Below, one piece after another: positions 17,218 through 24,706 of a stretch of DNA of 64,000 bases; position 1 is the stretch's first letter, and each line of letters starts with the position of its first letter. Both the position numbers and the translations under genes were made by a program. The notes under the pieces are model-generated. The model worked only from the letters and a program-made list of their open reading frames with translations, ran no database searches and had not been told where the DNA came from. The stretch spans positions 62,001 to 126,000 of the forward strand of contig JACVCO010000007.1 of NCBI GenBank assembly GCA_016741995.1. The letters run 5' to 3'. The stretch comes from Hydrogenophaga sp. Lineage in GTDB: Bacteria > Pseudomonadota > Gammaproteobacteria > Burkholderiales > Burkholderiaceae_C.

Positions 17218-17236
17218 CGTGCCGTCCGCTGCTGCG

Positions 17237-18397
17237 TTACTTGGCGCCGGAACGGAACTGGCCGCCGCGGATGGTGGTGACCACCAGCGCGTCGGCACCC
17301 CAACCGTCGCGGTTGTCCTTGCTGAAACAGGCCTTGCCCATCGACATCGTCTCGAAGCCGCACAGGGTCTCGATGGTGTCGCGCATCTGCTGGCCGGTGA
17401 CCGGGCCCTGGATTTTCTTGAGCGCCGCGGCGATGGCCATGTAGCCGTTGGCGGCCACGATCTCGGCCCAGCCCTGTGGCTTGAAGCCACTCTTTCCCAG
17501 GATCTCCACCAGCCGCTGCTCGGGTGGCGTGGGGTCGTAGGCCAGGTTGCCGATGCTGAGCACGCGCACCCCCTCGCCCAGCGGGCCGGCGGCGTCGATG
17601 AAGCTCTTTTGCGCCAGGCCGCTGTTGCCATACAGCGGAACCTTCAGCCCGACCTGGTTGACGGCCTTCAGGAACGAAGCACCGAGCGAGGAGACCGACA
17701 GCTGCATGAACACCGCGTCGACACCCGCGTTGCGCATCTTGGTCACGTGGGGCGTGAGGTCGGTTGCGGTGTAGGGTGCGCCGAGCGTCTCCGCCACGGT
17801 GAAGCCCAGTTCCTTGCCCAGTTTCTGCGCGTGGTCGCTGCCGAATTTTCCGTAGGCGTCTTCCTGGTAGATGACGCCGATCTTCTTCGCGCCGTTCTTC
17901 ACCGCTTCGCGCAGCAGCGTCTCCACACCCACCATGTCGTTGATCGCGACACGGAACACCCAGGGGTGGAAGTTGTTGGCTTTGTCGGTAACGGCCACCG
18001 TGCCGGCGGGCCCGAGCAGCGGCACCTTCAGGCGGTCGGCGATCGGGCCGGCCGCGAGAATGCCGCCGCCGGTGCCGGGCCCGAGGATCGCCACCACCTT
18101 CTCGTCGTTGATGAGCTGCGTGACGCAGCGGGCGGCTTCGGTCGGGTTGGTCTTGTCATCGCAGAACACGAGATCCATGCGGCGGTCGCCCACCATGCCG
18201 CCGAACTCCTTGTGCAAGGCATTGACCGCGTCGCGCTCGGGCAGGCCGAACACCGCGGCAGGCCCGCTCAGGCTGAGCACCACGCCCACCTTCACCGGTG
18301 GCTGGGCCTGCGCCCAGGCGGACACCGGGCCCAACACGGCCGCCGCGGCCACGGCCGAGGCCCAACGGGCGAACGCCCTCTTCGTCGTCGAATGCAT
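17237..18397 (-). CDS. LIV-type periplasmic substrate-binding protein (system 1)
   Basis: A 386-residue protein with a Sec signal peptide (residues 1-29, ending SAWAQA) and a type I periplasmic binding fold: KVGVVLSLSGPAAVFG, LVFCDDKTNPTEAARC, VAILGPGTGGGILAAGPIADRLKVPLLG and IGVIYQEDAYGKFG. Binding proteins of this family in catabolic islands often bind aromatic or alicyclic carboxylates instead of leucine. It delivers ligand to LivH/M of system 1, encoded immediately downstream. The ligand is unknown. Confidence 0.92.
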   Translation of the reverse strand: MHSTTKRAFARWASAVAAAAVLGPVSAWAQAQPPVKVGVVLSLSGPAAVFGLPERDAVNALHKEFGGMVGDRRMDLVFCDDKTNPTEAARCVTQLINDEKVVAILGPGTGGGILAAGPIADRLKVPLLGPAGTVAVTDKANNFHPWVFRVAINDMVGVETLLREAVKNGAKKIGVIYQEDAYGKFGSDHAQKLGKELGFTVAETLGAPYTATDLTPHVTKMRNAGVDAVFMQLSVSSLGASFLKAVNQVGLKVPLYGNSGLAQKSFIDAAGPLGEGVRVLSIGNLAYDPTPPEQRLVEILGKSGFKPQGWAEIVAANGYMAIAAALKKIQGPVTGQQMRDTIETLCGFETMSMGKACFSKDNRDGWGADALVVTTIRGGQFRSGAK

Positions 18398-18418
18398 GCT
18401 TGTCTCCTGGTTTTGATG

Positions 18419-19186
18419 TCAACGAAGCCCACCGCTGGCGCGGATGACTTCTCCACTGATGGCGTCGGAACCCGGTGCGAGAAAGAAGGCGAGTGCCTTC
18501 GCCACATCCAGCGGCCCCACGTGTTCCCGCAAGGGAATGCGGCGGCGCTGCATTTCGATGAATTCGGGGCTGAACGAGGCCTTGACGCGCTCGGTGTAGA
18601 CCGAGCCCGGCGCCACCACGTTGATGCGGATGCCGTCGGGCCCGAGGCTGCGACACAGCGTGTGCGTGAGGCCCACCACCGCGGCCTTGGCGGCGTCGTA
18701 GCCGGCGTTGCCCATGTGGTCGAAGTTGCCGAACGCCGCCAGCGACGCCACGTTGACGACCTTTCCGTAGCGGTGCGTGCGAAAGTGCGGCACCAGCGCG
18801 CGCGTCATGAAGAAGGCGCTGTGCAGGTTCAACCGGACCGTCTGCTCGAACTCGTCGCCGGTGATGCGGTCCAGCGGGCGATCGATGATGTCCTCACCGA
18901 TGCCCGCGATGCCCCCGGCAATGTTGGCCAGGCCGTGCACCTGGCCAAAGCGCTCCACCGCGACCTGCCCGGCCTGCAGGGCACCCTGCTCGCCGGCAAC
19001 ATCGACCTTGAGCACGGCCAGCCGACTGGCCGCTTCGCCCACGCGCTCCTGCAGCGCGGCCAGGCGCTTGCCACTGATGTCGCAGGCCATGACACGGGCA
19101 CCGTCCTGCAGCAGCAGCGCCACGAGTTCGCCACCAATGCCCCCTGCGGCGGCGGTGACCAGGTAGGTGCGATCGGCATGGCTCAT
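18419..19186 (-). CDS. Short-chain dehydrogenase/reductase
   Basis: A 255-residue classical SDR. The cofactor loop is TAAAGGIGGEL (TGxxxGxG variant), followed by NIAGGIAG (NNAG-like), the catalytic Ser in VNVASLAAFG and the Tyr/Lys pair in GYDAAKAAV. An Asp after the second strand (CDISGKRL) suggests NAD(H) preference. Such enzymes oxidise secondary alcohols or 3-hydroxyacyl-CoA. Its start overlaps the crotonase stop by 4 bp. It probably oxidises the alcohol produced in the P450 or hydratase step; the substrate is not determined. Confidence 0.9.
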   Translation of the reverse strand: MSHADRTYLVTAAAGGIGGELVALLLQDGARVMACDISGKRLAALQERVGEAASRLAVLKVDVAGEQGALQAGQVAVERFGQVHGLANIAGGIAGIGEDIIDRPLDRITGDEFEQTVRLNLHSAFFMTRALVPHFRTHRYGKVVNVASLAAFGNFDHMGNAGYDAAKAAVVGLTHTLCRSLGPDGIRINVVAPGSVYTERVKASFSPEFIEMQRRRIPLREHVGPLDVAKALAFFLAPGSDAISGEVIRASGGLR

Positions 19187-20142
19187 CGGGCCACTTCCTT
19201 CTTCAACTCATGGCCGCATGCGCCGCAGAAGTGGTGGTCCTCGGGCAGATCGGTGGCGCCACACGATCCACAAACCACGCTGTACCCACCCCAGGGCGCC
19301 ACCGTGACGTGACCGGTGTCCACCGCTTTCCAGCTCGACTCGGCATCGACCGGGCGTTTGTGGAAGAAGGCGCCGAAGCCCGCACGCGACTCCATCGACG
19401 GAAAGTGCAGCGTGAGCCATTCGCGGGCCTGGGTCATCTCGCGAAACGCCAGTTCCTTCTGGTGATTCAACGCAACCTTGGTGTAGCGCAGCGCGTCGGG
19501 GAACATGCGCGCGAGGTTGTCCACGATCTTCTCGACTTCCGCGTCGAGATCGTCGGCATCGGCCACCGCGTTGGCCACGCCCCATTCGAGGGCCAGCTCG
19601 GCGGTGACGGGCTTGAGCGCCATGAGCACATCGCGCGCGCGCTTGTCGCCCACCACCAGCGGCCACCACTGCGTCGGGCCGAAGCCGGCCACGCTGCCGA
19701 TGCCCACACCGACCTGCTGCAATTTGGCCGTGGAAGCCATCACCACGAAATCGGCCGCCAGGTGAAAGGCGTTTGCGCCACCGACCACATCGCCATTGAC
19801 GCGGTGGATCACCGGCTTGGGGCAATGAAGGATCTCGGCAAAGGTGCGTTCGAGCGCGCGCTCGTAGGAGCGCATGCCGATCATGTCGTCGCTGTAGCGC
19901 AGGTGGTAATCGTTGACGTCGCCACCGGTGGAGAAGAAGCGCTTGCCCGCGGCGGTGATGACCACGCTGCGCACGCCAGGCCCTTCCCCGGCGCGCACCA
20001 GCGCGTCACAGATTTCGTCGAGCGTCTGGCGCCGGAACGAGTTGCCGCGCTTCTCGCGATTGAGGGTGATCCAGGCGGCATGGCCGCGCTGTTCGAACAC
20101 GATGTCCTCGTACTGGACATCAAAGGTTCGGTACTCCTTCAT
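19183..20142 (-). CDS. Crotonase of the MenB/BadI-like branch with a C-terminal zinc ribbon
   Basis: A 319-residue protein. Residues 1-260 are a crotonase domain: YEDIVFEQRGHAAWITLNR, the oxyanion segment FFSTGGDVNDY, VNGDVVGGANAFHLAADF, and VGIGSVAGFGPTQWWPLVVGDKRARD. The GSV-x-GFG-x10-VGDKRARD pattern resembles MenB and the ring-opening hydrolase BadI rather than simple enoyl-CoA hydratases. Residues 291-309 carry four cysteines in C-x2-C-x11-C-x2-C (CGSC and CGAC), a zinc-ribbon-like module unusual in this family. It overlaps the ligase stop by one base. Ring cleavage of a 2-oxocycloalkyl-CoA is a plausible but unproven activity. Confidence 0.88.
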   Translation of the reverse strand: MKEYRTFDVQYEDIVFEQRGHAAWITLNREKRGNSFRRQTLDEICDALVRAGEGPGVRSVVITAAGKRFFSTGGDVNDYHLRYSDDMIGMRSYERALERTFAEILHCPKPVIHRVNGDVVGGANAFHLAADFVVMASTAKLQQVGVGIGSVAGFGPTQWWPLVVGDKRARDVLMALKPVTAELALEWGVANAVADADDLDAEVEKIVDNLARMFPDALRYTKVALNHQKELAFREMTQAREWLTLHFPSMESRAGFGAFFHKRPVDAESSWKAVDTGHVTVAPWGGYSVVCGSCGATDLPEDHHFCGACGHELKKEVAR

Positions 20143-21698
20143 CAGTTCACCTTTCGGGTCTTGTCGGCCCAGAAGCGGGCACGCAGTTCGGTTTTGAGAA
20201 TTTTTCCGAGGGCGTTCTTGGGCAGCTCCTCGACGATGTCGATGGCCGACGGGCACTTGTAGCCAGACAGGCGCTCGCGGCAGAAGGCAATGAGCTCGGG
20301 GGGCGTGATGGCTTGCTGCGGGTGAAGCGACACGAAGGCGTGCGGCAGCTCACCCCATTGCTCGTCGGGCTTGCCGACGACGCTGGCCTCTCGCACGGCG
20401 GGGTGCCAGTAGAGGACCTCTTCCACCTCGCGGCTGGAGATGTTGGCGCCACCGCTGATGATCAGGTCCTTCTTGCGATCCACGATCGTCAGGTAGCCGC
20501 GCTCGTCCAGCGTTGCCATGTCGCCGCTGTGCAACCAGCCATTGCGGATGGTCTCGGCCGTCTTCTCCGGGTCGTTCCAGTAGCCGGTCATCATCTGCGG
20601 GCCGCGGAACACGATCTCGCCGACCGTGCCGGGCGGCACGTCGTTCCCGTCGTCGTCGACCACGCGCAGCTCGCAACCAAAGGCAGCGCGGCCGCACGAG
20701 TTCAGGCGCGCGCGATCACCCTCCGTCGCCTCGAGGTGGTCGCGCTTGTCCAGGTAGGCCGCGATGGAGGCGATCTCCGTCATGCCGTAACCCTGGATGA
20801 AGATGTTGCCGAACACCGCCATCAACCGCTCCACCCGTTCGGTGGGCATGGGCGCCGAACCGTAGCCGATGGTGATCAGGCTGCTGGTGTCCGCCTCGGC
20901 CAGCCGCGGGCTCTCCAGCACGCGAAACAGCATGGTCGGCACCAGGTGGCAGTGCGTGATGCGCTCCTGCTCCACCAACCGCAACCAGCGCTCGGCGTCG
21001 AAACGGCGCTGATCGGTGAACACCACGCAGCCGCCCACGAGCCACGCCGGCACGTAGAACATGTTGATCGAGGCGATCGAGTTGTGCGGGTAGACCAGCA
21101 GCAGCCGGCTGGCGGGTTTGAAGTCGTACCCGATCACCACCACCGGCGCGTGGACCACGCTCTGGCGTTGCTGATGCAGCACGCCCTTGGGTGTGCCGGT
21201 GGCGCCGCTGGTGTAGCAGATGAAGAACGGGTCGTCGGCCGTGACGTCGACGGTGGGCTCGGCGGTGTCGCTCCCGGCCAGCCAGCGCTCGTATTCGGAT
21301 GCCGGCTCGCCCGGCTCGACAACGATCACACGCCGCACCGACGGCAGTGCCCCGGCCTCGTTCAGCCGCTCGGCGTACTCCTTCTCCACCAGGATCAGCG
21401 AGGCACCGCAGTGATTGACCACACCGGCGATCTCGCGCGGTACGCTGCGAAAGTTGATCGGCACATGCACGAAGCCGCCCTTGGCGGCAGCGGCCACCGC
21501 CTCCACCGCCTCGACGTGGTTGTTCATCAACACCGCCACGCGGTCGCCGCGCTGGAGGCCCGCGGCGTAAAGGGCGTGAACCTGCCGGTTCACCCGCTCG
21601 TTGAACTGCGCATAGGTGAAGCGCCGCTCCCCATCGACGTAGGCACACGCATCGGGGCTGCGCTGCGCGCAGCGGCGGATCCATTCGGCAACGGTCAT
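20142..21698 (-). CDS. Acyl-CoA synthetase (AMP-forming)
   Basis: A 518-residue class I adenylate-forming enzyme with the P-loop-like motif ICYTSGATGTPKGV, the A5 motif IQGYGMTEIAS, the A7 segment LHSGDMATLDERGYLTIVDRKKDLI and the C-terminal catalytic Lys in LPKNALGKILKTEL. It converts a carboxylic acid, ATP and CoA to acyl-CoA. Start ATG 21698 gives the expected N-terminus; AGGAA lies about ten bases upstream. It lies between P450-1 and the ring-type crotonase, so it probably activates the hydroxylated or oxidised acid. The ligase at 31203 is its paralogue in the second operon. Confidence 0.93.
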   Translation of the reverse strand: MTVAEWIRRCAQRSPDACAYVDGERRFTYAQFNERVNRQVHALYAAGLQRGDRVAVLMNNHVEAVEAVAAAAKGGFVHVPINFRSVPREIAGVVNHCGASLILVEKEYAERLNEAGALPSVRRVIVVEPGEPASEYERWLAGSDTAEPTVDVTADDPFFICYTSGATGTPKGVLHQQRQSVVHAPVVVIGYDFKPASRLLLVYPHNSIASINMFYVPAWLVGGCVVFTDQRRFDAERWLRLVEQERITHCHLVPTMLFRVLESPRLAEADTSSLITIGYGSAPMPTERVERLMAVFGNIFIQGYGMTEIASIAAYLDKRDHLEATEGDRARLNSCGRAAFGCELRVVDDDGNDVPPGTVGEIVFRGPQMMTGYWNDPEKTAETIRNGWLHSGDMATLDERGYLTIVDRKKDLIISGGANISSREVEEVLYWHPAVREASVVGKPDEQWGELPHAFVSLHPQQAITPPELIAFCRERLSGYKCPSAIDIVEELPKNALGKILKTELRARFWADKTRKVN

Positions 21699-21732
21699 GG
21701 CCTGCGGTTCCTGCTCGTGGACATGCGGGCTC

Positions 21733-22947
21733 TCAGCCCAGCTTGAGCGACAGCGGCGACTCGATCGCGCGGCTGAGGATGCGTGGCTCGTAGCGCACGG
21801 GCGCGGCAAGTTCGACGCCCGGGTAGCGCCGCACCATTTCGCTCAGACCGATCTCCACCTCGAGCCGCGCCAGTGGCGCGCCGAGGCAGAAGTGGATGCC
21901 ATGGCCGAAGGCCAGGTGCGGGTTGGGGTTGCGCGCAATGTCGAGCCGGTCGGGGTCGGCGAACTGCGCCGGGTCCCGGTTGGCGGACGCCATGAGCAGC
22001 ATGACGCGATCGCCCGCCTTCACGTCAACGCCACCGATCTGCATGTCCTGCGCGGCGGCGCGCATGGTGCCCTTCATGGGGCCGTTGAAGCGAAGACACT
22101 CCTCGATCGCCGTTTTCACCAGTTGCGGCTGCTCTTGCAGACGCTGCCATTGGCCCTGTTGCAGCAGCGCGGCCACGGTGTTGCCGATCATGATCTGCGT
22201 GGTCTCGTGACCCGCGTTGAGGATCAGCATGCACGAGTAGATGACATCGTCCGGCGTCAGCGAGCTGTCGTTGCGCTGCACCTCCATGAGCCAGCTCATC
22301 ATGTCGTCGCGCGGCGTCTTCAGGCGCTCCTGGTACAGGCCCTGGAGGTAGGCCTTGAACTCGACGATGGACTGCTGCGCCCGGTCCATGCGCTGCGGCG
22401 TTCCCACGCCACCGTGCAGCAGTTCGTTGAGCTCCCATGACCAAGCGTGAAAGCGATCAAGGTCTTCACGCGGCGCCCCGATGACGGTCGCAATGACGTT
22501 GGCCGGCATCAGGTAACCGAAGTCGCTGATGAGGTCGACTTCGCGCTTGTCGCGCCAGCCGTCGAGCAGCTCGGTCACGAAGGTCTGCACCACGCCGCGC
22601 ATGGTCAGCACCGTCTTGGGTGTGAAGGAGCGGCTGAAGATCTTGCGCAGCCGCGTGTGCTTCGGCGGGTCGACGAACACCGGCCAGCTGTTGAGCACTT
22701 CGTAGGTCAGTGCGTACTTCTCCCGGTCTTCGGCCGACAGGCGGGTCTCGAAATACGGCGTGATGGTGTCGGCCAGCAGGCGGTCGTCGTGCAGGCCCGC
22801 GTAGACATCGACGTAACGAGAAACGATCCAGCCGCGCCAGCGCTCGTTCCAGTGCACGGGGCGGCTTTCGCGCAACTCCTGGTAGTAAGGAAATGGATCC
22901 TGCAACAGGGCCGGGTCCAGCAGGTCATCGGCGGCGGTCGTCTTCAA
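21733..22947 (-). CDS. Cytochrome P450 (P450-1)
   Basis: A 404-residue soluble bacterial P450. Visible are the I-helix LILNAGHETTQIMI (oxygen-activating A-G-x-E-T), the K-helix ExxR-type IEECLRFNG (Arg present), PDRLDIARNPNPHLAFGHG and the heme loop with Cys354 (HGIHFCLGAPLAR). The start is taken as TTG 22947 because GGAGAC lies eight bases upstream; the longer in-frame reading to 22983 would translate through the operator and is unlikely. It needs a ferredoxin and reductase, both encoded in the regulon. First gene of the 13-kb operon. It is about the same size and architecture as P450-2. Confidence 0.93.
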   Translation of the reverse strand: MKTTAADDLLDPALLQDPFPYYQELRESRPVHWNERWRGWIVSRYVDVYAGLHDDRLLADTITPYFETRLSAEDREKYALTYEVLNSWPVFVDPPKHTRLRKIFSRSFTPKTVLTMRGVVQTFVTELLDGWRDKREVDLISDFGYLMPANVIATVIGAPREDLDRFHAWSWELNELLHGGVGTPQRMDRAQQSIVEFKAYLQGLYQERLKTPRDDMMSWLMEVQRNDSSLTPDDVIYSCMLILNAGHETTQIMIGNTVAALLQQGQWQRLQEQPQLVKTAIEECLRFNGPMKGTMRAAAQDMQIGGVDVKAGDRVMLLMASANRDPAQFADPDRLDIARNPNPHLAFGHGIHFCLGAPLARLEVEIGLSEMVRRYPGVELAAPVRYEPRILSRAIESPLSLKLG

Positions 22948-22965
22948 ACCAGTGTCTCCATCAAC

Positions 22966-22979
22966 TAAGCGTTTGCTTA
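22966..22979. promoter_or_regulatory. Operator copy 1 of the TAAGC-N4-GCTTA dyad
   Basis: TAAGC-GTTT-GCTTA, perfect 5-bp arms, between the divergent P450-1 and SDR genes. It overlaps a possible -35 (TTAACA, 22977-22982) for the SDR gene and lies 19 bp upstream of the P450-1 TTG start. Typical spacing for a TetR-family site. Confidence 0.8.
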
Positions 22980-22987
22980 ACAATTAT

Positions 22988-23001
22988 TGAGCGCTTGCTT
23001 A
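22988..23001. promoter_or_regulatory. Operator copy 2 of the dyad
   Basis: TGAGC-GCTT-GCTTA, one mismatch from the consensus, nine bases (nearly one helical turn) after copy 1. It falls between the proposed -35 at 22977 and a weak -10 (TAGTTT, 23000-23005) of the SDR promoter, so binding would block both divergent promoters. Confidence 0.75.
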
Positions 23002-23034
23002 GTTTAGACTTCGACCCAAGGAGTGTCAATCGCC

Positions 23035-23805
23035 ATGAATCTTGGAATCCAGGGGAAAGTCGTTCTGGTCACCGGCTCCAGCCGGGGCATCGGCCTGGAA
23101 GAAGCGAAGCTGTTCGCGGCCGAGGGCGCGCGGGTCGCCATCAACGGCGTCGACGCGCCACGCGCCGAGGCGGCCGCGGCGGCCATCCGGGCCGCTGGCG
23201 GCGACGCGCAGGCCTTCGCGGCCGATGTGTCGGACGCGGCGCAAGTCGCGCTCTTGTTCGAGCGGATCGCCGCGCACATGGGACCTTGCAGCATCCTGGT
23301 CAACAACGCGGGCCTGGCCGGTCGCCATCTGGGCCATCTCGCCGAGAAGATCACCGAGACCGACTGGGACCTCGTGATGGGCAGCCACCTGCGCGCCACC
23401 TGGCTGTGCACGCGCGCCGCCCTGCCCGCGATGCGCGCGGCCGGCTGGGGACGCATCGTCAACACCTCGTCCATCCACCACACCGGCGGCGGCCGCCCGG
23501 GCGTGTCTTCGTATGCGGCGGCCAAGGCCGGCATTGCGGCGTTCTCGCGCGCCACGGCGAAGGAAGTGGCGGCCGACGGCGTCACGGTGAACACGGTGGC
23601 CCCCGGCTTCGTGCGCACCGAAATGCTCACCCAGTTGTCGGACCGGTTTCAGGACACGGTGCGCAAGCAGTCGCCGGTGGGTCGGCCTGCCGACCCCGAG
23701 GAGATCGCGGCCGCGGTGGTGTTCCTGGCTTCGCGCCAGGCGTCCTACATCACGGGCGCGTTGCTCGCCATCGACGGCGGGCGCCGCGAGTTCGTGTGGG
23801 ACTGA
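23035..23805 (+). CDS. Short-chain dehydrogenase/reductase, 3-oxoacyl reductase type
   Basis: A 256-residue classical SDR with VLVTGSSRGIGLEEAKLF (cofactor loop), NNAGLAG, catalytic Ser in NTSSIHHTGGG and the Tyr/Lys pair SSYAAAKAG, ending GALLAIDGGRREF. AAGGAG lies 11 bases before ATG 23035; an upstream in-frame GTG at 23023 has no ribosome site. It is transcribed divergently from P450-1 across two operators, so it belongs to the regulon. It probably interconverts a hydroxyl and keto group on the pathway intermediate. Its last 56 bp overlap the convergent transporter gene. Confidence 0.92.
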   Translation: MNLGIQGKVVLVTGSSRGIGLEEAKLFAAEGARVAINGVDAPRAEAAAAAIRAAGGDAQAFAADVSDAAQVALLFERIAAHMGPCSILVNNAGLAGRHLGHLAEKITETDWDLVMGSHLRATWLCTRAALPAMRAAGWGRIVNTSSIHHTGGGRPGVSSYAAAKAGIAAFSRATAKEVAADGVTVNTVAPGFVRTEMLTQLSDRFQDTVRKQSPVGRPADPEEIAAAVVFLASRQASYITGALLAIDGGRREFVWD

Positions 23806-24706
23806 TGCCGCCTGCCCGGGTGAACTGCACCAGCCCCACGCCCACGAGAGCGATCGCCGCGCCGGCCAGTTTGAGCGGCGAGAAGGTCTCGCCCGTCATC
23901 CACCACCCGGCCACACCCGCGATCGGGGGCAGCAGGTACATCAGCGGCGCGGTGCGCGCCACACCGAGCCCGTGGTTCACCCAACCCCACACGATCCAGC
24001 CGGTGAACGAGGAGACGATCAACGCCCAGGCCAGGCCGAGCCAGATGCCACCGGACAGCGTGCTCCAGTCGTGGCGCAGGCCGGCGGCGCCGGTGAGCAG
24101 CATCAACGGGGGAAAGGCCATGAGCGTGGTGTAGGCCATGACCAGCGTGGCCCCACGGCGCTGGATGAGCGCGCGCGCAGCCACGGTGTGCAGTGAAAAC
24201 AGCAGCGTGGCCAACAGCAGCACCAGGTCGCCCACGCTGGCCCGCCAGCCAAGGCCGAACTTGTCGGTGAGGAAGATCAGGATGCCGGCGCACGCCAGCA
24301 AGGCACCGCCGAGTTGCGCGGCGCTCAGCCGCTCCGAATGCCCCACGACGAGAATGCCCAACGTCATCAACGGGCCGCAGGCCAGGATCAGCGCCGTGGA
24401 GAACGGCGACGAGAGGTGGATACCCCAGGTGATCAGCGTGACGTGCAGCACGTGGCCGAGCAAGGTGAGCCAGGCCAGCGCGCGCCACTCCGCGCGCTCC
24501 AGCCGCGGCCAACGCGTTCCGTACAACGCCAGCAACAGCACCAGCGCGCACAGTGGGGTGACCACGTAGCGCGCGAACAGGAACGCCCCCGGCTGCAGGA
24601 CCGAGGTGACGAGCTTGATGACGCTGAAGTTGGTGCCCCAGACGATCAGCAGCAACACCGCGACCACCAGCGCCAGGCCCTGCCGCGAACGGCCTGGCGG
24701 GCTCAT
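23750..24706 (-). CDS. EamA/DMT-superfamily transporter
   Basis: A 318-residue protein with about ten hydrophobic helices arranged as two EamA repeats. Features are LLIVWGTNFSVIKL at the start of repeat 1, FSTALILACGPLMTLGI, and in repeat 2 GWIVWGWVNHGLGVARTAPLMYLLPPIAGVAGW. DMT proteins usually export small metabolites or amino acids. ATG 24706 overlaps the upstream fadB-like stop by 4 bp, placing it last in the operon that starts with the ligase at 32750. It may export a by-product or toxic intermediate. The C-terminus overlaps the convergent SDR gene by 56 bp. Confidence 0.88.
   Translation of the reverse strand: MSPPGRSRQGLALVVAVLLLIVWGTNFSVIKLVTSVLQPGAFLFARYVVTPLCALVLLLALYGTRWPRLERAEWRALAWLTLLGHVLHVTLITWGIHLSSPFSTALILACGPLMTLGILVVGHSERLSAAQLGGALLACAGILIFLTDKFGLGWRASVGDLVLLLATLLFSLHTVAARALIQRRGATLVMAYTTLMAFPPLMLLTGAAGLRHDWSTLSGGIWLGLAWALIVSSFTGWIVWGWVNHGLGVARTAPLMYLLPPIAGVAGWWMTGETFSPLKLAGAAIALVGVGLVQFTRAGGISPTRTRGARRRWRATRP

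Noticed and set aside
19183..20142. Naming the zinc-ribbon crotonase as 6-oxocyclohexene-carbonyl-CoA hydrolase or BadI outright
   Set aside because: Similarity was judged from memory and the tail is foreign to those enzymes; a specific name would overstate the evidence.
22948..22983. Longer N-terminus of P450-1 starting at TTG 22983
   Set aside because: The extension is encoded by the operator dyad itself, has no ribosome site, and the analogous extension of P450-2 is also operator sequence.
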